Assembly (NCBI GenBank): GCA_937906285.1
Contig: CALCWL010000139.1
Location: forward strand, 1-33,109
DNA from: an uncultured Rhodanobacter sp.
Lineage (GTDB): Bacteria > Pseudomonadota > Gammaproteobacteria > Xanthomonadales > Rhodanobacteraceae
Direction: 5' to 3'
Length of the DNA: 33,109 nucleotides
Positions 23,072-32,084 of this stretch are shown piece after piece; positions within the stretch are counted from its first letter, which is position 1, and each line of letters opens with the position of its first letter. The translations under genes and the position numbers were made by a program. Below the pieces are notes generated by a model that was given only the letters and a program-made list of their open reading frames with translations, was not told where the DNA came from and searched no databases.

Positions 23072-23485
23072 ATGGGATTCGGTTACGGCGCAGGCGCCTA
23101 CCAACAGGTTCGTTCGCATGGCGGCGTGGAGTCGGCCGACAAGCATGGCCTGATCACGTTGTTGATGGACGGCGCGCTGGAGCGCCTGGTGAAGGCCCGC
23201 GCGCACATGATGCGCGGCGAGACCGGCCCCAAGGGCGAAACCATCAGCCGCTGCATCGAGATCATCGGCGGCCTGCGCGATGCGCTCGACCGCAAGGCCG
23301 ATCCCACCCTGGTCGACCGCCTCGACTCGCTCTACGAATACATGAGCCGGCGCCTGCTGCAGGCCAACCTGCGCGACGACGCCGGCATCATCGACGAGGT
23401 CAGCCGGCTGCTGCAGCAAGTGCGCGACAGCTGGGTGCAGATCGGCCCGTCGTCGGCTCCCGCCGGTCGCGCGGCAGGCGCCTGA
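23072..23485 (+). CDS. fliS: Flagellin export chaperone FliS
   Basis: Encodes 137 residues. The AYQQVRSHGGVESADKHGLITLLMDGALERL start (about 9-39), KGETISRCIEIIGGLRDAL (about 54-72) and LYEYMSRRLLQANLRDD (about 89-105) are FliS hallmarks. FliS binds the C-terminal D0 region of FliC in the cytoplasm and prevents premature polymerisation. GGAG lies eight bases before the ATG. It sits 15 bases after fliD and two bases before the FliT-like gene. Confidence 0.95.
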   Translation: MGFGYGAGAYQQVRSHGGVESADKHGLITLLMDGALERLVKARAHMMRGETGPKGETISRCIEIIGGLRDALDRKADPTLVDRLDSLYEYMSRRLLQANLRDDAGIIDEVSRLLQQVRDSWVQIGPSSAPAGRAAGA

Positions 23486-23487
23486 AC

Positions 23488-23790
23488 ATGCCGCCGTCAA
23501 CTTTCGAGGGGAACTCGGCGTTGACCAGTGCGTTGGTGATTACCCGCGCGATGCTGGCCGCCGCGCGCGCGGAAGATTGGCAGCAGCTGCTGCAACTGGA
23601 ACAAGCCCGCGCCCCGCTGGTGCATCGCCAGCACGATCACGACGCGACCGCCCAGGCCCAGCTCGGCCAGATCCTGGCCTGCGATCGCCAGTTGCAGGCC
23701 ATGCTGGCCACCGCACGCGAGACGCTTGCCCAGCAGTGGCAGCGCGAGCGCGACCGGGCCCAGGCCATCGCGGCCTACGCACAGGCCTGA
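23488..23790 (+). CDS. fliT: FliT-like flagellar chaperone
   Basis: Encodes 100 residues, mostly helical (about 10-95), with AMLAAARAEDWQQLLQLEQAR resembling the W-containing first helices of FliT and a long Gln/Ala/Arg coiled coil. FliT proteins are poorly conserved chaperones of FliD, so the call rests on size, helical pattern and the position directly after fliDS. The ATG is two bases after the fliS stop. Confidence 0.75.
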   Translation: MPPSTFEGNSALTSALVITRAMLAAARAEDWQQLLQLEQARAPLVHRQHDHDATAQAQLGQILACDRQLQAMLATARETLAQQWQRERDRAQAIAAYAQA

Positions 23791-23821
23791 ATCGCCCGGC
23801 GATGTCATCATGCACGGCAGT

Positions 23822-23836
23822 TGGCCCGCGTCATGC
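23822..23836 (+). promoter_or_regulatory. Weak candidate sigma-54 promoter of the PilZ gene
   Basis: TGGCCCGCGTCATGC has GG and GC ten bases apart and matches TGGCxCG and TGC, 45 bases before the PilZ-gene ATG. In sequence this GC-rich, such matches also occur by chance. Confidence 0.35.
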
Positions 23837-23881
23837 TGGTCATGCCGACAGGGGCGACAGCCGATATCCGGGAGCCGCACG

Positions 23882-24436
23882 ATGAACAACGCCAGCTGGA
23901 ACGAGTTCGAGCAGCGGGTCAGCGTCGAGGAACTGTTGCACGTGGCGATCGAGCCGCTGGCCTGGCCGATGCCGCAGCCGCTGGCGCTGGCCCTGGCCGA
24001 GCGCAACGGCAATGCGCTGGCGGCGATCGCGGCGCTGGAAGAACGCCGTGTCGAGACGCCCGACGACGACAATCCGCTGGTGCAGGAATTGCGCCGCATG
24101 GATGCCAAGCTCACCGCGCTGGTGGACATCGTCAACCGCCTGCTGGTGCCGCCCGGCACGCTGCCGGCACAGCGCCTGGTGCGCTTCAACGCACGCGGCG
24201 CGGTGCTCGCTGCGGACGTCGCGTTGCCCGGCGACGCAGTGCTGCTGGGCCTGCGTTTCGAGCATTGCCGCAGCCTCCCGCTGGAGTTGCCGGCGCTGCG
24301 CGAAAAGCAATTCGACGATGGTCGAACCTTCGTCGTTTTCCCATCGTTGAACGACGCGCAAAGTGACGCAATTGAGCGCCTCGTTTTTCGCCATCACCGA
24401 CGCAAAGTGGCAGAAGCGCGCCAACTCCCCGGTTGA
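23882..24436 (+). CDS. Atypical PilZ domain protein
   Basis: Encodes 184 residues. The N-terminal half is helical, with a probable heptad-patterned helix at about 64-88 (NPLVQELRRMDAKLTALVDI). The C-terminal half (about 97-184) has the strand pattern of a PilZ barrel (LVRFNARGAVLAADVALPGDAVLLGLRF) but lacks the RxxxR and (D/N)xSxxG motifs that bind cyclic di-GMP. This resembles the non-binding, helix-tetramerised PilZ proteins reported in Xanthomonas. A motility role is inferred from its place between the filament genes and fleQ. GGGAG lies seven bases before the ATG. Confidence 0.78.
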   Translation: MNNASWNEFEQRVSVEELLHVAIEPLAWPMPQPLALALAERNGNALAAIAALEERRVETPDDDNPLVQELRRMDAKLTALVDIVNRLLVPPGTLPAQRLVRFNARGAVLAADVALPGDAVLLGLRFEHCRSLPLELPALREKQFDDGRTFVVFPSLNDAQSDAIERLVFRHHRRKVAEARQLPG

Positions 24437-24824
24437 GGTCGTCGGGCGTCATCGCCGGCGGCGTCGGCGCCCCATCGGCGTCGCGAGAACCAGTTCACAT
24501 TATTGAGAACTCGCGTGTGGGGAATCCCCTTCACGCCGTCAGCCTTTTCTCGCCCATCCGCGTCCTTGTCGACCGCGCATGATCGCGGACGAATGCCGGC
24601 ACAAACGTGTGGCATCAAACGTTTACATGCGCCAACTCGAACTTCTCTGGGAATTTTCACGGAGGTGGCGGACCGCCTTGCGTCATTTTGTCGTCGCCCT
24701 GCACGCCAGAAACTGGCCTCCTTGTTGCAACCGGTCCATCAGCCCGGCGACGACTTGCCGACGGTGACAAAAAATGGCCATGCCGGAAGTTGGGTACGCC
24801 AACGATGCAAGACGGAGAGTAGAG
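24437..24824 (+). promoter_or_regulatory. fleQ upstream region with candidate sigma-54 element
   Basis: A 388-base spacer with no supported gene. It holds a dyad at 24514-24535 (CGTG and GGGG facing CCCC and CACG around AAT), the inverted repeat GAACCAGTTC at 24487-24496, and a -24/-12-like element TGGCCTCCTTGTTGC at 24714-24728 with GG and GC ten bases apart, 96 bases before the fleQ ATG. Any of these could control fleQ; none is proven. Confidence 0.4.
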
Positions 24825-26249
<1,425 letters not shown>

Positions 26250-26261
26250 GCCGCTTTGCGG

Positions 26262-26347
26262 CTGGGAATAGGGAATAGGGAATAGGGAATCGAAAAAGCA
26301 GAACGCAGCGGCCTTCGCACTTCCTATTCCCTATTCCCTATTCCCAG
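26262..26347. repeat. Heptamer-based inverted repeat between fleQ and fliE
   Basis: A perfect 25-bp inverted repeat (26262-26286 and 26323-26347) with a 36-base loop. The left arm is built of GGGAATA heptamers (four units at 26264-26291) and the right arm of three reverse units (26325-26345). It begins 12 bases after the fleQ stop and ends 11 bases before the fliE sigma-54 element. As RNA it could end fleQ transcription. Confidence 0.93.
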
Positions 26348-26358
26348 ACATCAGCAAC

Positions 26359-26373
26359 TGGCATGCCTCCTGC
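26359..26373 (+). promoter_or_regulatory. Sigma-54 promoter of the fliE operon
   Basis: TGGCATGCCTCCTGC has GG and GC ten bases apart and shares TGGCATGC with the flgB element. It ends 57 bases before the fliE ATG. Confidence 0.83.
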
Positions 26374-26430
26374 AACCACACCCCAAGAAACCCGCCACGC
26401 GTCGGGAATACGTCATGAGGACGCACCGCG

Positions 26431-26757
26431 ATGAGCACGATCGACGTCAACAACCTGCTTTCACAGATGCGCCAGATGACGGCGCAGGTGCGTGCGCCGC
26501 AAGCGGTGGCGAAGATCGCGCCGACCGCGGCGCAGCCCGACTTTTCCGCGGTGTTGAAGGAGTCGGTGTCGGCGGTGGGGCGCAGCCAGATGGAGGCCGG
26601 TCGCATGGCCGCCAGTTTCGAACGCGGCGATCCGGGCGCGGACCTTGGCCGCACCATGATTGCCGTGCAGAAGGCTGATCTGTCGCTGCGCACGATGGTC
26701 GAGGTACGCAACAAGATGGTCGATGCGTACAAGGAAATCATGAACATGCCGGTCTGA
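26431..26757 (+). CDS. fliE: Flagellar hook-basal body protein FliE
   Basis: Encodes 108 residues. The second half carries the FliE pattern: PDFSAVLKESVSAV (about 36-49), DLGRTMIAVQKADLSLRTMVEVRNKMVDAYKEIMNMPV (about 71-108). FliE joins the MS-ring and export gate to the rod and is among the first exported proteins. GAGG lies upstream of the ATG. It opens the fliEFGHIJK operon. Confidence 0.96.
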   Translation: MSTIDVNNLLSQMRQMTAQVRAPQAVAKIAPTAAQPDFSAVLKESVSAVGRSQMEAGRMAASFERGDPGADLGRTMIAVQKADLSLRTMVEVRNKMVDAYKEIMNMPV

Positions 26758-26801
26758 TCCCGGCGCCCCGCTGACCCCGCTTACCCCACACGAGCAACAC
26801 C

Positions 26802-28520
26802 ATGGCCGACAACGCCATCGCAGCCCGCGAGAACGACGCGGCGCGACCGGACCCCTTCAAGCAGATCGCCCGCAGTCCGGCCGCGCGCCAGATGCTGCTG
26901 CTGGTGGCGATCGCTGCGGCGGTGGCGCTGGGCGTGGCGGTGGTGCTGTGGTCGCGCGGCCCGAACTACGGCCTGCTCTATGCCGGGCTCGACCAGAAAG
27001 ACGCCGCCGCGGTGGCGCAGGAACTGCAGGCGACCAACACGCCGTTCCAGCTCAGCGCCGACGGCTCCTCGATCATGGCGCCGGCCGCCGACCTGGCCGG
27101 CCTGCGCCTGAAGCTGGCCAGCAAGGGCCTGCCGCGCGGCAGCGCCACCAGCAGCGTGATGCCGGCGTCCGACTCGCCGTTCGGCATGAGCGACCTGGCC
27201 GAGCGCACCCGCTACCAGCAGATGCTGGAGAGCGACCTCAGCACCACCATCGGCGGCCTGCAGTCGGTGCGCGCCGCGCGCGTGCACCTGGCGATGGCCA
27301 AGCCGTCGGCGTTCATCCGCGACAACCGCGAAGCCAGCGCCTCGGTGCTGGTCACGCTCTATCCCGGTCGCCAGCTCGACCCCGGCCAGGTCGCCGCGAT
27401 CGTGCACCTGGTCGCCTCCAGCGTGCCCGGACTCGACGCGCGCCAGGTGTCGGTGGTCGATCAGCAGGGCCAGTTGCTGACCGCCGATCCGACCAGCCCG
27501 GCCGCCGTCGGCGACGATCGCCTGCGCATGGCCACGCGCATCGAGAACACCTACGCGCAGCGCATCGAGGAACTGCTCACCCCGCTGGTCGGACCCGGCC
27601 GGGTGCGCGCGCAGGTCTATGCGGACCTCGATTTCAGCCAGTCGGAAAAAGCCACCGAAACCTACGGTCACGACCATCCGGCGTTGCGCAGCGAACAGAC
27701 CAGCAGCGAACGGCGCGGCGGCGGTGCCGCGGGCGGCGGCATCCCCGGCGCACTGAGCAACCAGCCGCCCAGCCTGGTGGCGCAGCCCACCGCGGCCAAC
27801 CCCGATGCCGGCAAGGCGAACCCGTCCGCCGCCGCATCCAGCGCCACGGTGGCCAGCGGCGACGTGTCCAGCAGCGCCACGCGCAACTTCGAACTCGATC
27901 GCACCATCAGTCACGTCAGCGACCCGGCCGGACGACTGGCCCGGCTCACCGTGGCCGTGGTGCTGGACAACAAGCTCGCCGCCCGGCTGGCCGACAAGGG
28001 CCCGGCCAAGGCCGGCAGCGCCGCCGCCGCGGCTTCCGCCGGCGTGCCATTCACCGCGCAGGAACTGGAGCGGCTCACCGAGCTGACCAAGAACGCGGTG
28101 GGCTTCGACGCCGCGCGCGGCGACAGCGTCAGCGTGGTGAACCAGCCGTTCCAGCGTCCGGTGGCGCCCGAGGCGCTGCCCGAACCGCCGCTGTGGGAGC
28201 GCCCCGGCGCGATGGATCTGATCAAGCAGGGCATCGGCGTGCTGATCGCCTTGCTGGTCGCGTTCGGCCTGCTGCGCCCGCTGTTGCGCGGCGTGACGCG
28301 CGGCAGCTCGAACGCCAGGGCGCTGCCCGCGCCGAAACCGCAGATCTCGGTGCGCGTGGCCGATGAGCCGGAGGCCGATGACCAGCCGGCGCGGCTCGCC
28401 GGCGTCGCGCCCGCGCTCGAGTACGAACAACGCATCGGCCAGGCTCGCCGCCTGGTCGGCGAAAACTCCAGGCAAGTGGCGCAGGTCGTGAGGAACTGGG
28501 TAAGCGAAGATGGCAACTAA
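26802..28520 (+). CDS. fliF: Flagellar MS-ring protein FliF
   Basis: Encodes 572 residues, normal length. Two membrane segments (about 30-50 and 476-493) enclose a periplasmic region with ring-building motifs (GPNYGLLYAGLDQKDAAAVAQEL, RTRYQQMLESDLSTTIGGLQSVRAARVHLA). A Gly/Ala/Ser-rich low-complexity stretch lies at about 300-355. The C-terminal cytoplasmic tail (about 540-572; RIGQARRLVGENSRQVAQVVRNWV) is the FliG-binding site. Its last 11 bases overlap fliG, so translation is coupled. Confidence 0.97.
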   Translation: MADNAIAARENDAARPDPFKQIARSPAARQMLLLVAIAAAVALGVAVVLWSRGPNYGLLYAGLDQKDAAAVAQELQATNTPFQLSADGSSIMAPAADLAGLRLKLASKGLPRGSATSSVMPASDSPFGMSDLAERTRYQQMLESDLSTTIGGLQSVRAARVHLAMAKPSAFIRDNREASASVLVTLYPGRQLDPGQVAAIVHLVASSVPGLDARQVSVVDQQGQLLTADPTSPAAVGDDRLRMATRIENTYAQRIEELLTPLVGPGRVRAQVYADLDFSQSEKATETYGHDHPALRSEQTSSERRGGGAAGGGIPGALSNQPPSLVAQPTAANPDAGKANPSAAASSATVASGDVSSSATRNFELDRTISHVSDPAGRLARLTVAVVLDNKLAARLADKGPAKAGSAAAAASAGVPFTAQELERLTELTKNAVGFDAARGDSVSVVNQPFQRPVAPEALPEPPLWERPGAMDLIKQGIGVLIALLVAFGLLRPLLRGVTRGSSNARALPAPKPQISVRVADEPEADDQPARLAGVAPALEYEQRIGQARRLVGENSRQVAQVVRNWVSEDGN

Positions 28521-29526
28521 CCAACATGACGCGCCGATCACCGGTGCCCAGCGTGCGGCGATCCTGCTGCTGACCCTGGGCGAGCAGGACGCCGCCGAGG
28601 TGCTCAAGCACCTCAGCGCCCGCGACGTGCAGACCATCGGCACCGCGATGGCCGCGCTGACCAGCGTCAGCCGCGAACACGTGACCAAGGCGCTGGACAA
28701 GCTCGACGAGGACATCGGGCGGCAGACCTCGCTCGGTGTGGGCACCGAGGAATACATCCGCAAGATCCTGGTCAACGCGCTGGGCGAGACCAAGGCCGGC
28801 GGCCTGATCGACCGCATCCTGCTCGGGCGCTCCAGCAAGGGCCTGGAATCGCTCAAGTGGATGGAGAGCCGCGCGATCGCCGAGATGATCAACCAGGAGC
28901 ATCCGCAGATCATCGCGCTGGTGCTGGCGCACCTGGAGCCGGACCAGGCCGCCGAGGTGATCGGCTACCTGCCGCCGCGCGTGCGTTCCGATGCGGTGAT
29001 GCGCATCGCCACGCTGGACGGCGTGCAGCCGCATGCGCTGAACGAGCTGGATGAAATCATGGAGCGCCAGTTCTCCGGCGGCTCCAAGAAGCTCAAGTCC
29101 GCCAGCGTCGGCGGGCTCAAGGCGGCGGCCGACATCCTCAACGCGATGGAAGGCAGCCGCGAGACCGAGCTGATGTCGGCCATCCGCAGCCAGGACGAAG
29201 CGCTGGGCGAGAAGATCGAAGACCTGATGTTCGTGTTCGAGGACCTGGTGGAGCTGGACGACCGCGGCATGCAAGTGCTGCTGCGCGAAGTGCCCTCGGC
29301 CACCCTGATCACGGCGTTGAAGGGCGCCGAGCCGGAGATCCGCGAAAAGATCTTCGCCAACATGTCCAAGCGCGCCGCCGACATGATGCGCGACGACCTC
29401 GAGGTGAAGGGGCCGGTACGCCTGAGCGAAGTCGACGCGGCGCAGAAGGAAGTGCTGGGCATCGCCCGCAAGCTGTCCGACGCGGGCCAGCTCAGCCTTG
29501 CCGCCGGCGGGGATGAGTTCGTCTGA
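28510..29526 (+). CDS. fliG: Flagellar motor switch protein FliG
   Basis: Encodes 338 residues. The N-terminal domain binds FliF (about 10-100), the middle domain carries the EHPQ motif (INQEHPQIIALVLAHLEP, about 136-153), and the C-terminal torque domain (about 240-338) has charged residues on KIFANMSKRAADMMRDDLE and VRLSEVDAAQKEV, where stator contact occurs. FliG turns ion flow into rotation and sets direction with FliM and FliN. It overlaps fliF by 11 bases and fliH by one base. Confidence 0.97.
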   Translation: MATNQHDAPITGAQRAAILLLTLGEQDAAEVLKHLSARDVQTIGTAMAALTSVSREHVTKALDKLDEDIGRQTSLGVGTEEYIRKILVNALGETKAGGLIDRILLGRSSKGLESLKWMESRAIAEMINQEHPQIIALVLAHLEPDQAAEVIGYLPPRVRSDAVMRIATLDGVQPHALNELDEIMERQFSGGSKKLKSASVGGLKAAADILNAMEGSRETELMSAIRSQDEALGEKIEDLMFVFEDLVELDDRGMQVLLREVPSATLITALKGAEPEIREKIFANMSKRAADMMRDDLEVKGPVRLSEVDAAQKEVLGIARKLSDAGQLSLAAGGDEFV

Positions 29527-30173
29527 TGGTCGCCGTGTTCCACAGCGCGACCCAGGATTTCCGGCGCTGGGAATTGCCGGAGGTGGGCAACGACCACCCG
29601 CATCGTCGCGCGACCGATCCGCCCGCCCCGCAACCGACCGTGCGCGAGCTGGAGGCGCTGCATCAGCAGGCGCGCGGCGAAGGCTTTGCCGCCGGCCACG
29701 CCGAGGGCCTGGCCGCGGGCCAGCAGCAGGTGCGCGAGCAACTGGCCCGGCTCGCCGCGCTGTGCGACGCGGTCGCCCGTCCGCTGCAGTCGCTCGACGA
29801 ACAGGTCGAACAGGAACTGGCGCGGCTGGCCACGGTGATTGCACGCCGGGTGATCGTGCGCGAACTGAAACTCTCTCCCGAACTGATTGCGCAAGCCGTG
29901 CGTCAGGCTGCAACTGCGCTGCCCGCGGCCGCGCGCGAGCTGCGCGTGCACGTGCACCCGGACGACCTGGCCCTGCTGCGTGACCTTGGCGCGGTCGAAA
30001 GCCATTGGCAACTGCTCGCCGATCCCGCCCTGGCGCGCGGCGACTGCCGCCTGGAAAGCGAGCGCTCGCGGCTGGATGCGCGGGTGGATGCGCGCCTGGC
30101 CGCGGTGGTCGATGCCGTGCTCGGCGACGACGCCGAAGGTGAGGTAGCCGCGGCCGGGGAGGGCGAAGCATGA
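29526..30173 (+). CDS. fliH: Flagellar export ATPase regulator FliH
   Basis: Encodes 215 residues. A proline-rich N-terminus with the conserved Trp (RRWELPEV, about 13-20) is followed by a GxxxG-repeat helix (ARGEGFAAGHAEGLAAGQQQ, about 49-68) and a C-terminal domain ending in variable Ala/Glu. FliH dimers bind FliI, restrain its ATPase activity and dock it at the export gate. The ATG overlaps the fliG stop (TGATG). Unusually, fliI does not follow directly; a 231-base spacer with structured repeats intervenes. Confidence 0.94.
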   Translation: MVAVFHSATQDFRRWELPEVGNDHPHRRATDPPAPQPTVRELEALHQQARGEGFAAGHAEGLAAGQQQVREQLARLAALCDAVARPLQSLDEQVEQELARLATVIARRVIVRELKLSPELIAQAVRQAATALPAAARELRVHVHPDDLALLRDLGAVESHWQLLADPALARGDCRLESERSRLDARVDARLAAVVDAVLGDDAEGEVAAAGEGEA

Positions 30174-30249
30174 GCCCCATGTCGCGTCACAGCCTGCACA
30201 CCCCGCGAAACCGCTGCACCCCATACGACGCAAAAACCTCCCCACCGTC

Positions 30250-30345
30250 GTTCCAGCGAAAGCTGGAACCCAGTGCCTTCGGTGCACCGAGGAGGCGCTG
30301 GATCCCGGCTTTCGCCCGGATGGCGGCGAAATTTCGTCGCCATCC
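30250..30345. repeat. Multi-hairpin repeat in the fliH-fliI spacer
   Basis: Three dyads: a perfect GTTCCAGC/GCTGGAAC stem with GAAA loop (30250-30269), an imperfect CCGG/CCGG hairpin (30303-30320), and a loopless 14-bp dyad with one mismatch (30318-30345). The pattern resembles dispersed palindromic intergenic repeats of xanthomonads, so insertion into a formerly compact junction is likely. Confidence 0.75.
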
Positions 30346-30354
30346 AACCTGCGC

Positions 30355-30398
30355 GCTCTCTCTCACTCCTCACTTCTCATCGCTCACTCCTCGCTCTC
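30355..30398. repeat. Pyrimidine-rich CTCACTCCTC repeat before fliI
   Basis: The decamer CTCACTCCTC occurs twice (30362-30371 and 30384-30393) with a related partial copy between. On the other strand this reads as GAGTGAG-type heptamers. It fills the place where a purine-rich ribosome binding site for fliI would be expected. Confidence 0.6.
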
Positions 30399-30404
30399 GC
30401 CCCC

Positions 30405-31583
30405 ATGACGCCTGAATCCGCCATCGCCGCACGCCGCCAGACGTGGCAGCAGAAGCTGGCGCGCCGGCGCGGACAGGCCGAAACCGCGCGCACGCTGGTG
30501 GTCGAGGGCAGCCTGCGCCGGGTGGTCGGCCTCACCCTGGAGGCCGAAGGCTGCGAAGCCGCGCTGGGCGCGCGCTGCCTGGTCGACACCGCCGACGGCG
30601 CCACGCTCGATACCGAGGTGGTCGGCTTCGCCGACGAGCGCCTGCTGCTGATGCCGGTCGGCGACATGCATGGCGTGCTGCCGAATGCGCGGGTGCGCCC
30701 GTGCGCGCGCAGTGGCGGCTTGCCGGTGGGCGCGGGCCTGCTCGGCCGCGTGATCGGCGCCGACGGCCTGCCGCTGGACGGCGCCGGCCCGCTGGACAGC
30801 GGCGAACAGGCCGCGCTCAAGGCCGAGCCGATCAACCCGATGGCGCGCAAGCCGATCGACACTCCGCTGGACACCGGCGTGCGCGCGATCAACGCGCTGC
30901 TCACCGTCGGCCGCGGCCAGCGCCTGGGCCTGTTCGCCGGCTCCGGCGTGGGCAAGTCCACCCTGCTGGGCATGATGACCAAATACACCAACGCCGACGT
31001 GGTGGTGGTGGGGCTGATCGGGGAACGCGGCCGCGAAGTGAAGGAGTTCGTCGAGCACACGCTGGGCGAGGAAGGTCGCCGCCGTGCGGTGATCGTCGCC
31101 GCGCCGGCGGACGCGCCGCCGCTCAAGCGCCTGCGCGGCGCGCAATACGCCACCGCGATCGCCGAGTGGTTCCGCGACCGCGGCCAGCGCGTGCTGCTGC
31201 TGATGGATTCGCTGACCCGCTACGCACAGGCGCAGCGCGCGATCCTCGACGGCCACATCGTGTTGTCGCGCGACCTCGCCGAGGCCGGCCATTACCCGGC
31301 CATCGACATCGAGGCGTCGATCAGCCGCGTGATGCCGGCAGTCGCCACGCGCGAGCACATGCGCAGTGCGCAACGCTTCCGCCAGGTCTATTCGGCCTAT
31401 CGCCAGCAGCGCGACCTGATCGCCGTGGGCGCCTACCAGAAGGGCTCCGACCCGCAGGTGGATCTGGCCATCGAGATGTGGCCGCAACTGCGCGCGTTCC
31501 TGCAGCAGGAAGTGGACGAACCGATCACCCTCGATCGGGCCATCGAACGCCTGGCCGCGCTGGCCGAACAGGTGCTTGAATGA
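30405..31583 (+). CDS. fliI: Flagellar export ATPase FliI with internal deletion
   Basis: Encodes 392 residues; the family usually has 440-460. The N-terminal barrel (about 28-95), Walker A GSGVGKST with K184, and catalytic E207 in GLIGERGREV are intact, as is LLLMDSLTRYAQAQR (Walker B, ending at R278). R278 is followed directly by AILDGHIVLSR. In other FliI proteins about 60 conserved residues lie between these blocks (starting EIALAxGEPPATKGYPPSVF and running through GGSITAFYTVLTEGDD to DPIADxAR). The remainder to the C-terminus is normal. The missing part includes core strand and stalk-facing loops, so activity is doubtful. The start ATG at 30405 has no ribosome binding site; the stop overlaps fliJ as ATGA. 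Confidence 0.93.
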   Translation: MTPESAIAARRQTWQQKLARRRGQAETARTLVVEGSLRRVVGLTLEAEGCEAALGARCLVDTADGATLDTEVVGFADERLLLMPVGDMHGVLPNARVRPCARSGGLPVGAGLLGRVIGADGLPLDGAGPLDSGEQAALKAEPINPMARKPIDTPLDTGVRAINALLTVGRGQRLGLFAGSGVGKSTLLGMMTKYTNADVVVVGLIGERGREVKEFVEHTLGEEGRRRAVIVAAPADAPPLKRLRGAQYATAIAEWFRDRGQRVLLLMDSLTRYAQAQRAILDGHIVLSRDLAEAGHYPAIDIEASISRVMPAVATREHMRSAQRFRQVYSAYRQQRDLIAVGAYQKGSDPQVDLAIEMWPQLRAFLQQEVDEPITLDRAIERLAALAEQVLE

Positions 31584-32002
31584 GTTCGCGCGCCGAACGA
31601 TTGCAGCCGGCCGTGGACCAGGCCCGCCAGCGCAGCGAGGATGCGCTGGCCCGCTTCGCCGCGCAGCAGCAGCAACTGGCCCGCGCCGAACACCAGCTGA
31701 GCGAACTGCATCGCTATCGCGACGAGTACGCCAACGGCGGCGACGCCGCCTCCAGCGTCAGCGCCATGCTCAACCGGCAGGCCTTCATCCAGCGCATCGA
31801 CCAGGCGATCACCCAGCAGGTGGCCGAGGTCGCCCGTCAGCAGCGCCAGCTGGAACTGGTGCGCGCGGACTGGACCCGCAGCCACGCCCGCGAAAGCGCG
31901 CTGGACAGCGTGGTCGCCCATCACGTCGAGAACGAGCGCCGCGCCGAGGAACGTCGCGAGCAGGCCGAACTCGACGAACGTTTCCAGCACCGGCGGCCGT
32001 GA
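31580..32002 (+). CDS. fliJ: Flagellar export chaperone/stalk protein FliJ
   Basis: Encodes 140 residues, almost wholly a two-helix coiled coil rich in Gln, Arg, Glu and Ala, with LSELHRYRDEYA (about 41-52) and the ending ERREQAELDERFQHRRP typical of FliJ. FliJ inserts into the FliI hexamer as a gamma-like stalk and links it to FlhA. It is intact, unlike its FliI partner, and overlaps fliI by four bases. Confidence 0.94.
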   Translation: MSSRAERLQPAVDQARQRSEDALARFAAQQQQLARAEHQLSELHRYRDEYANGGDAASSVSAMLNRQAFIQRIDQAITQQVAEVARQQRQLELVRADWTRSHARESALDSVVAHHVENERRAEERREQAELDERFQHRRP

Positions 32003-32084
32003 TGCGTCGCGCCCGCCCATCCCGCCTCGGCCACGTGCCTGCGCTCCGGCGCGGTCGTGTTGCCCCGCCAGGAGCCTTCTTGCC

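Noticed and set aside
23860..23867. GCCGATAT as a FliA -10 box before the PilZ gene
   Set aside because: No -35 at the required spacing, and it lies only 14 bases from the start codon.
26802..28520. Gly/Ala-rich stretch of FliF as an insertion
   Set aside because: This segment is variable and low-complexity in FliF proteins generally, and overall length is normal.
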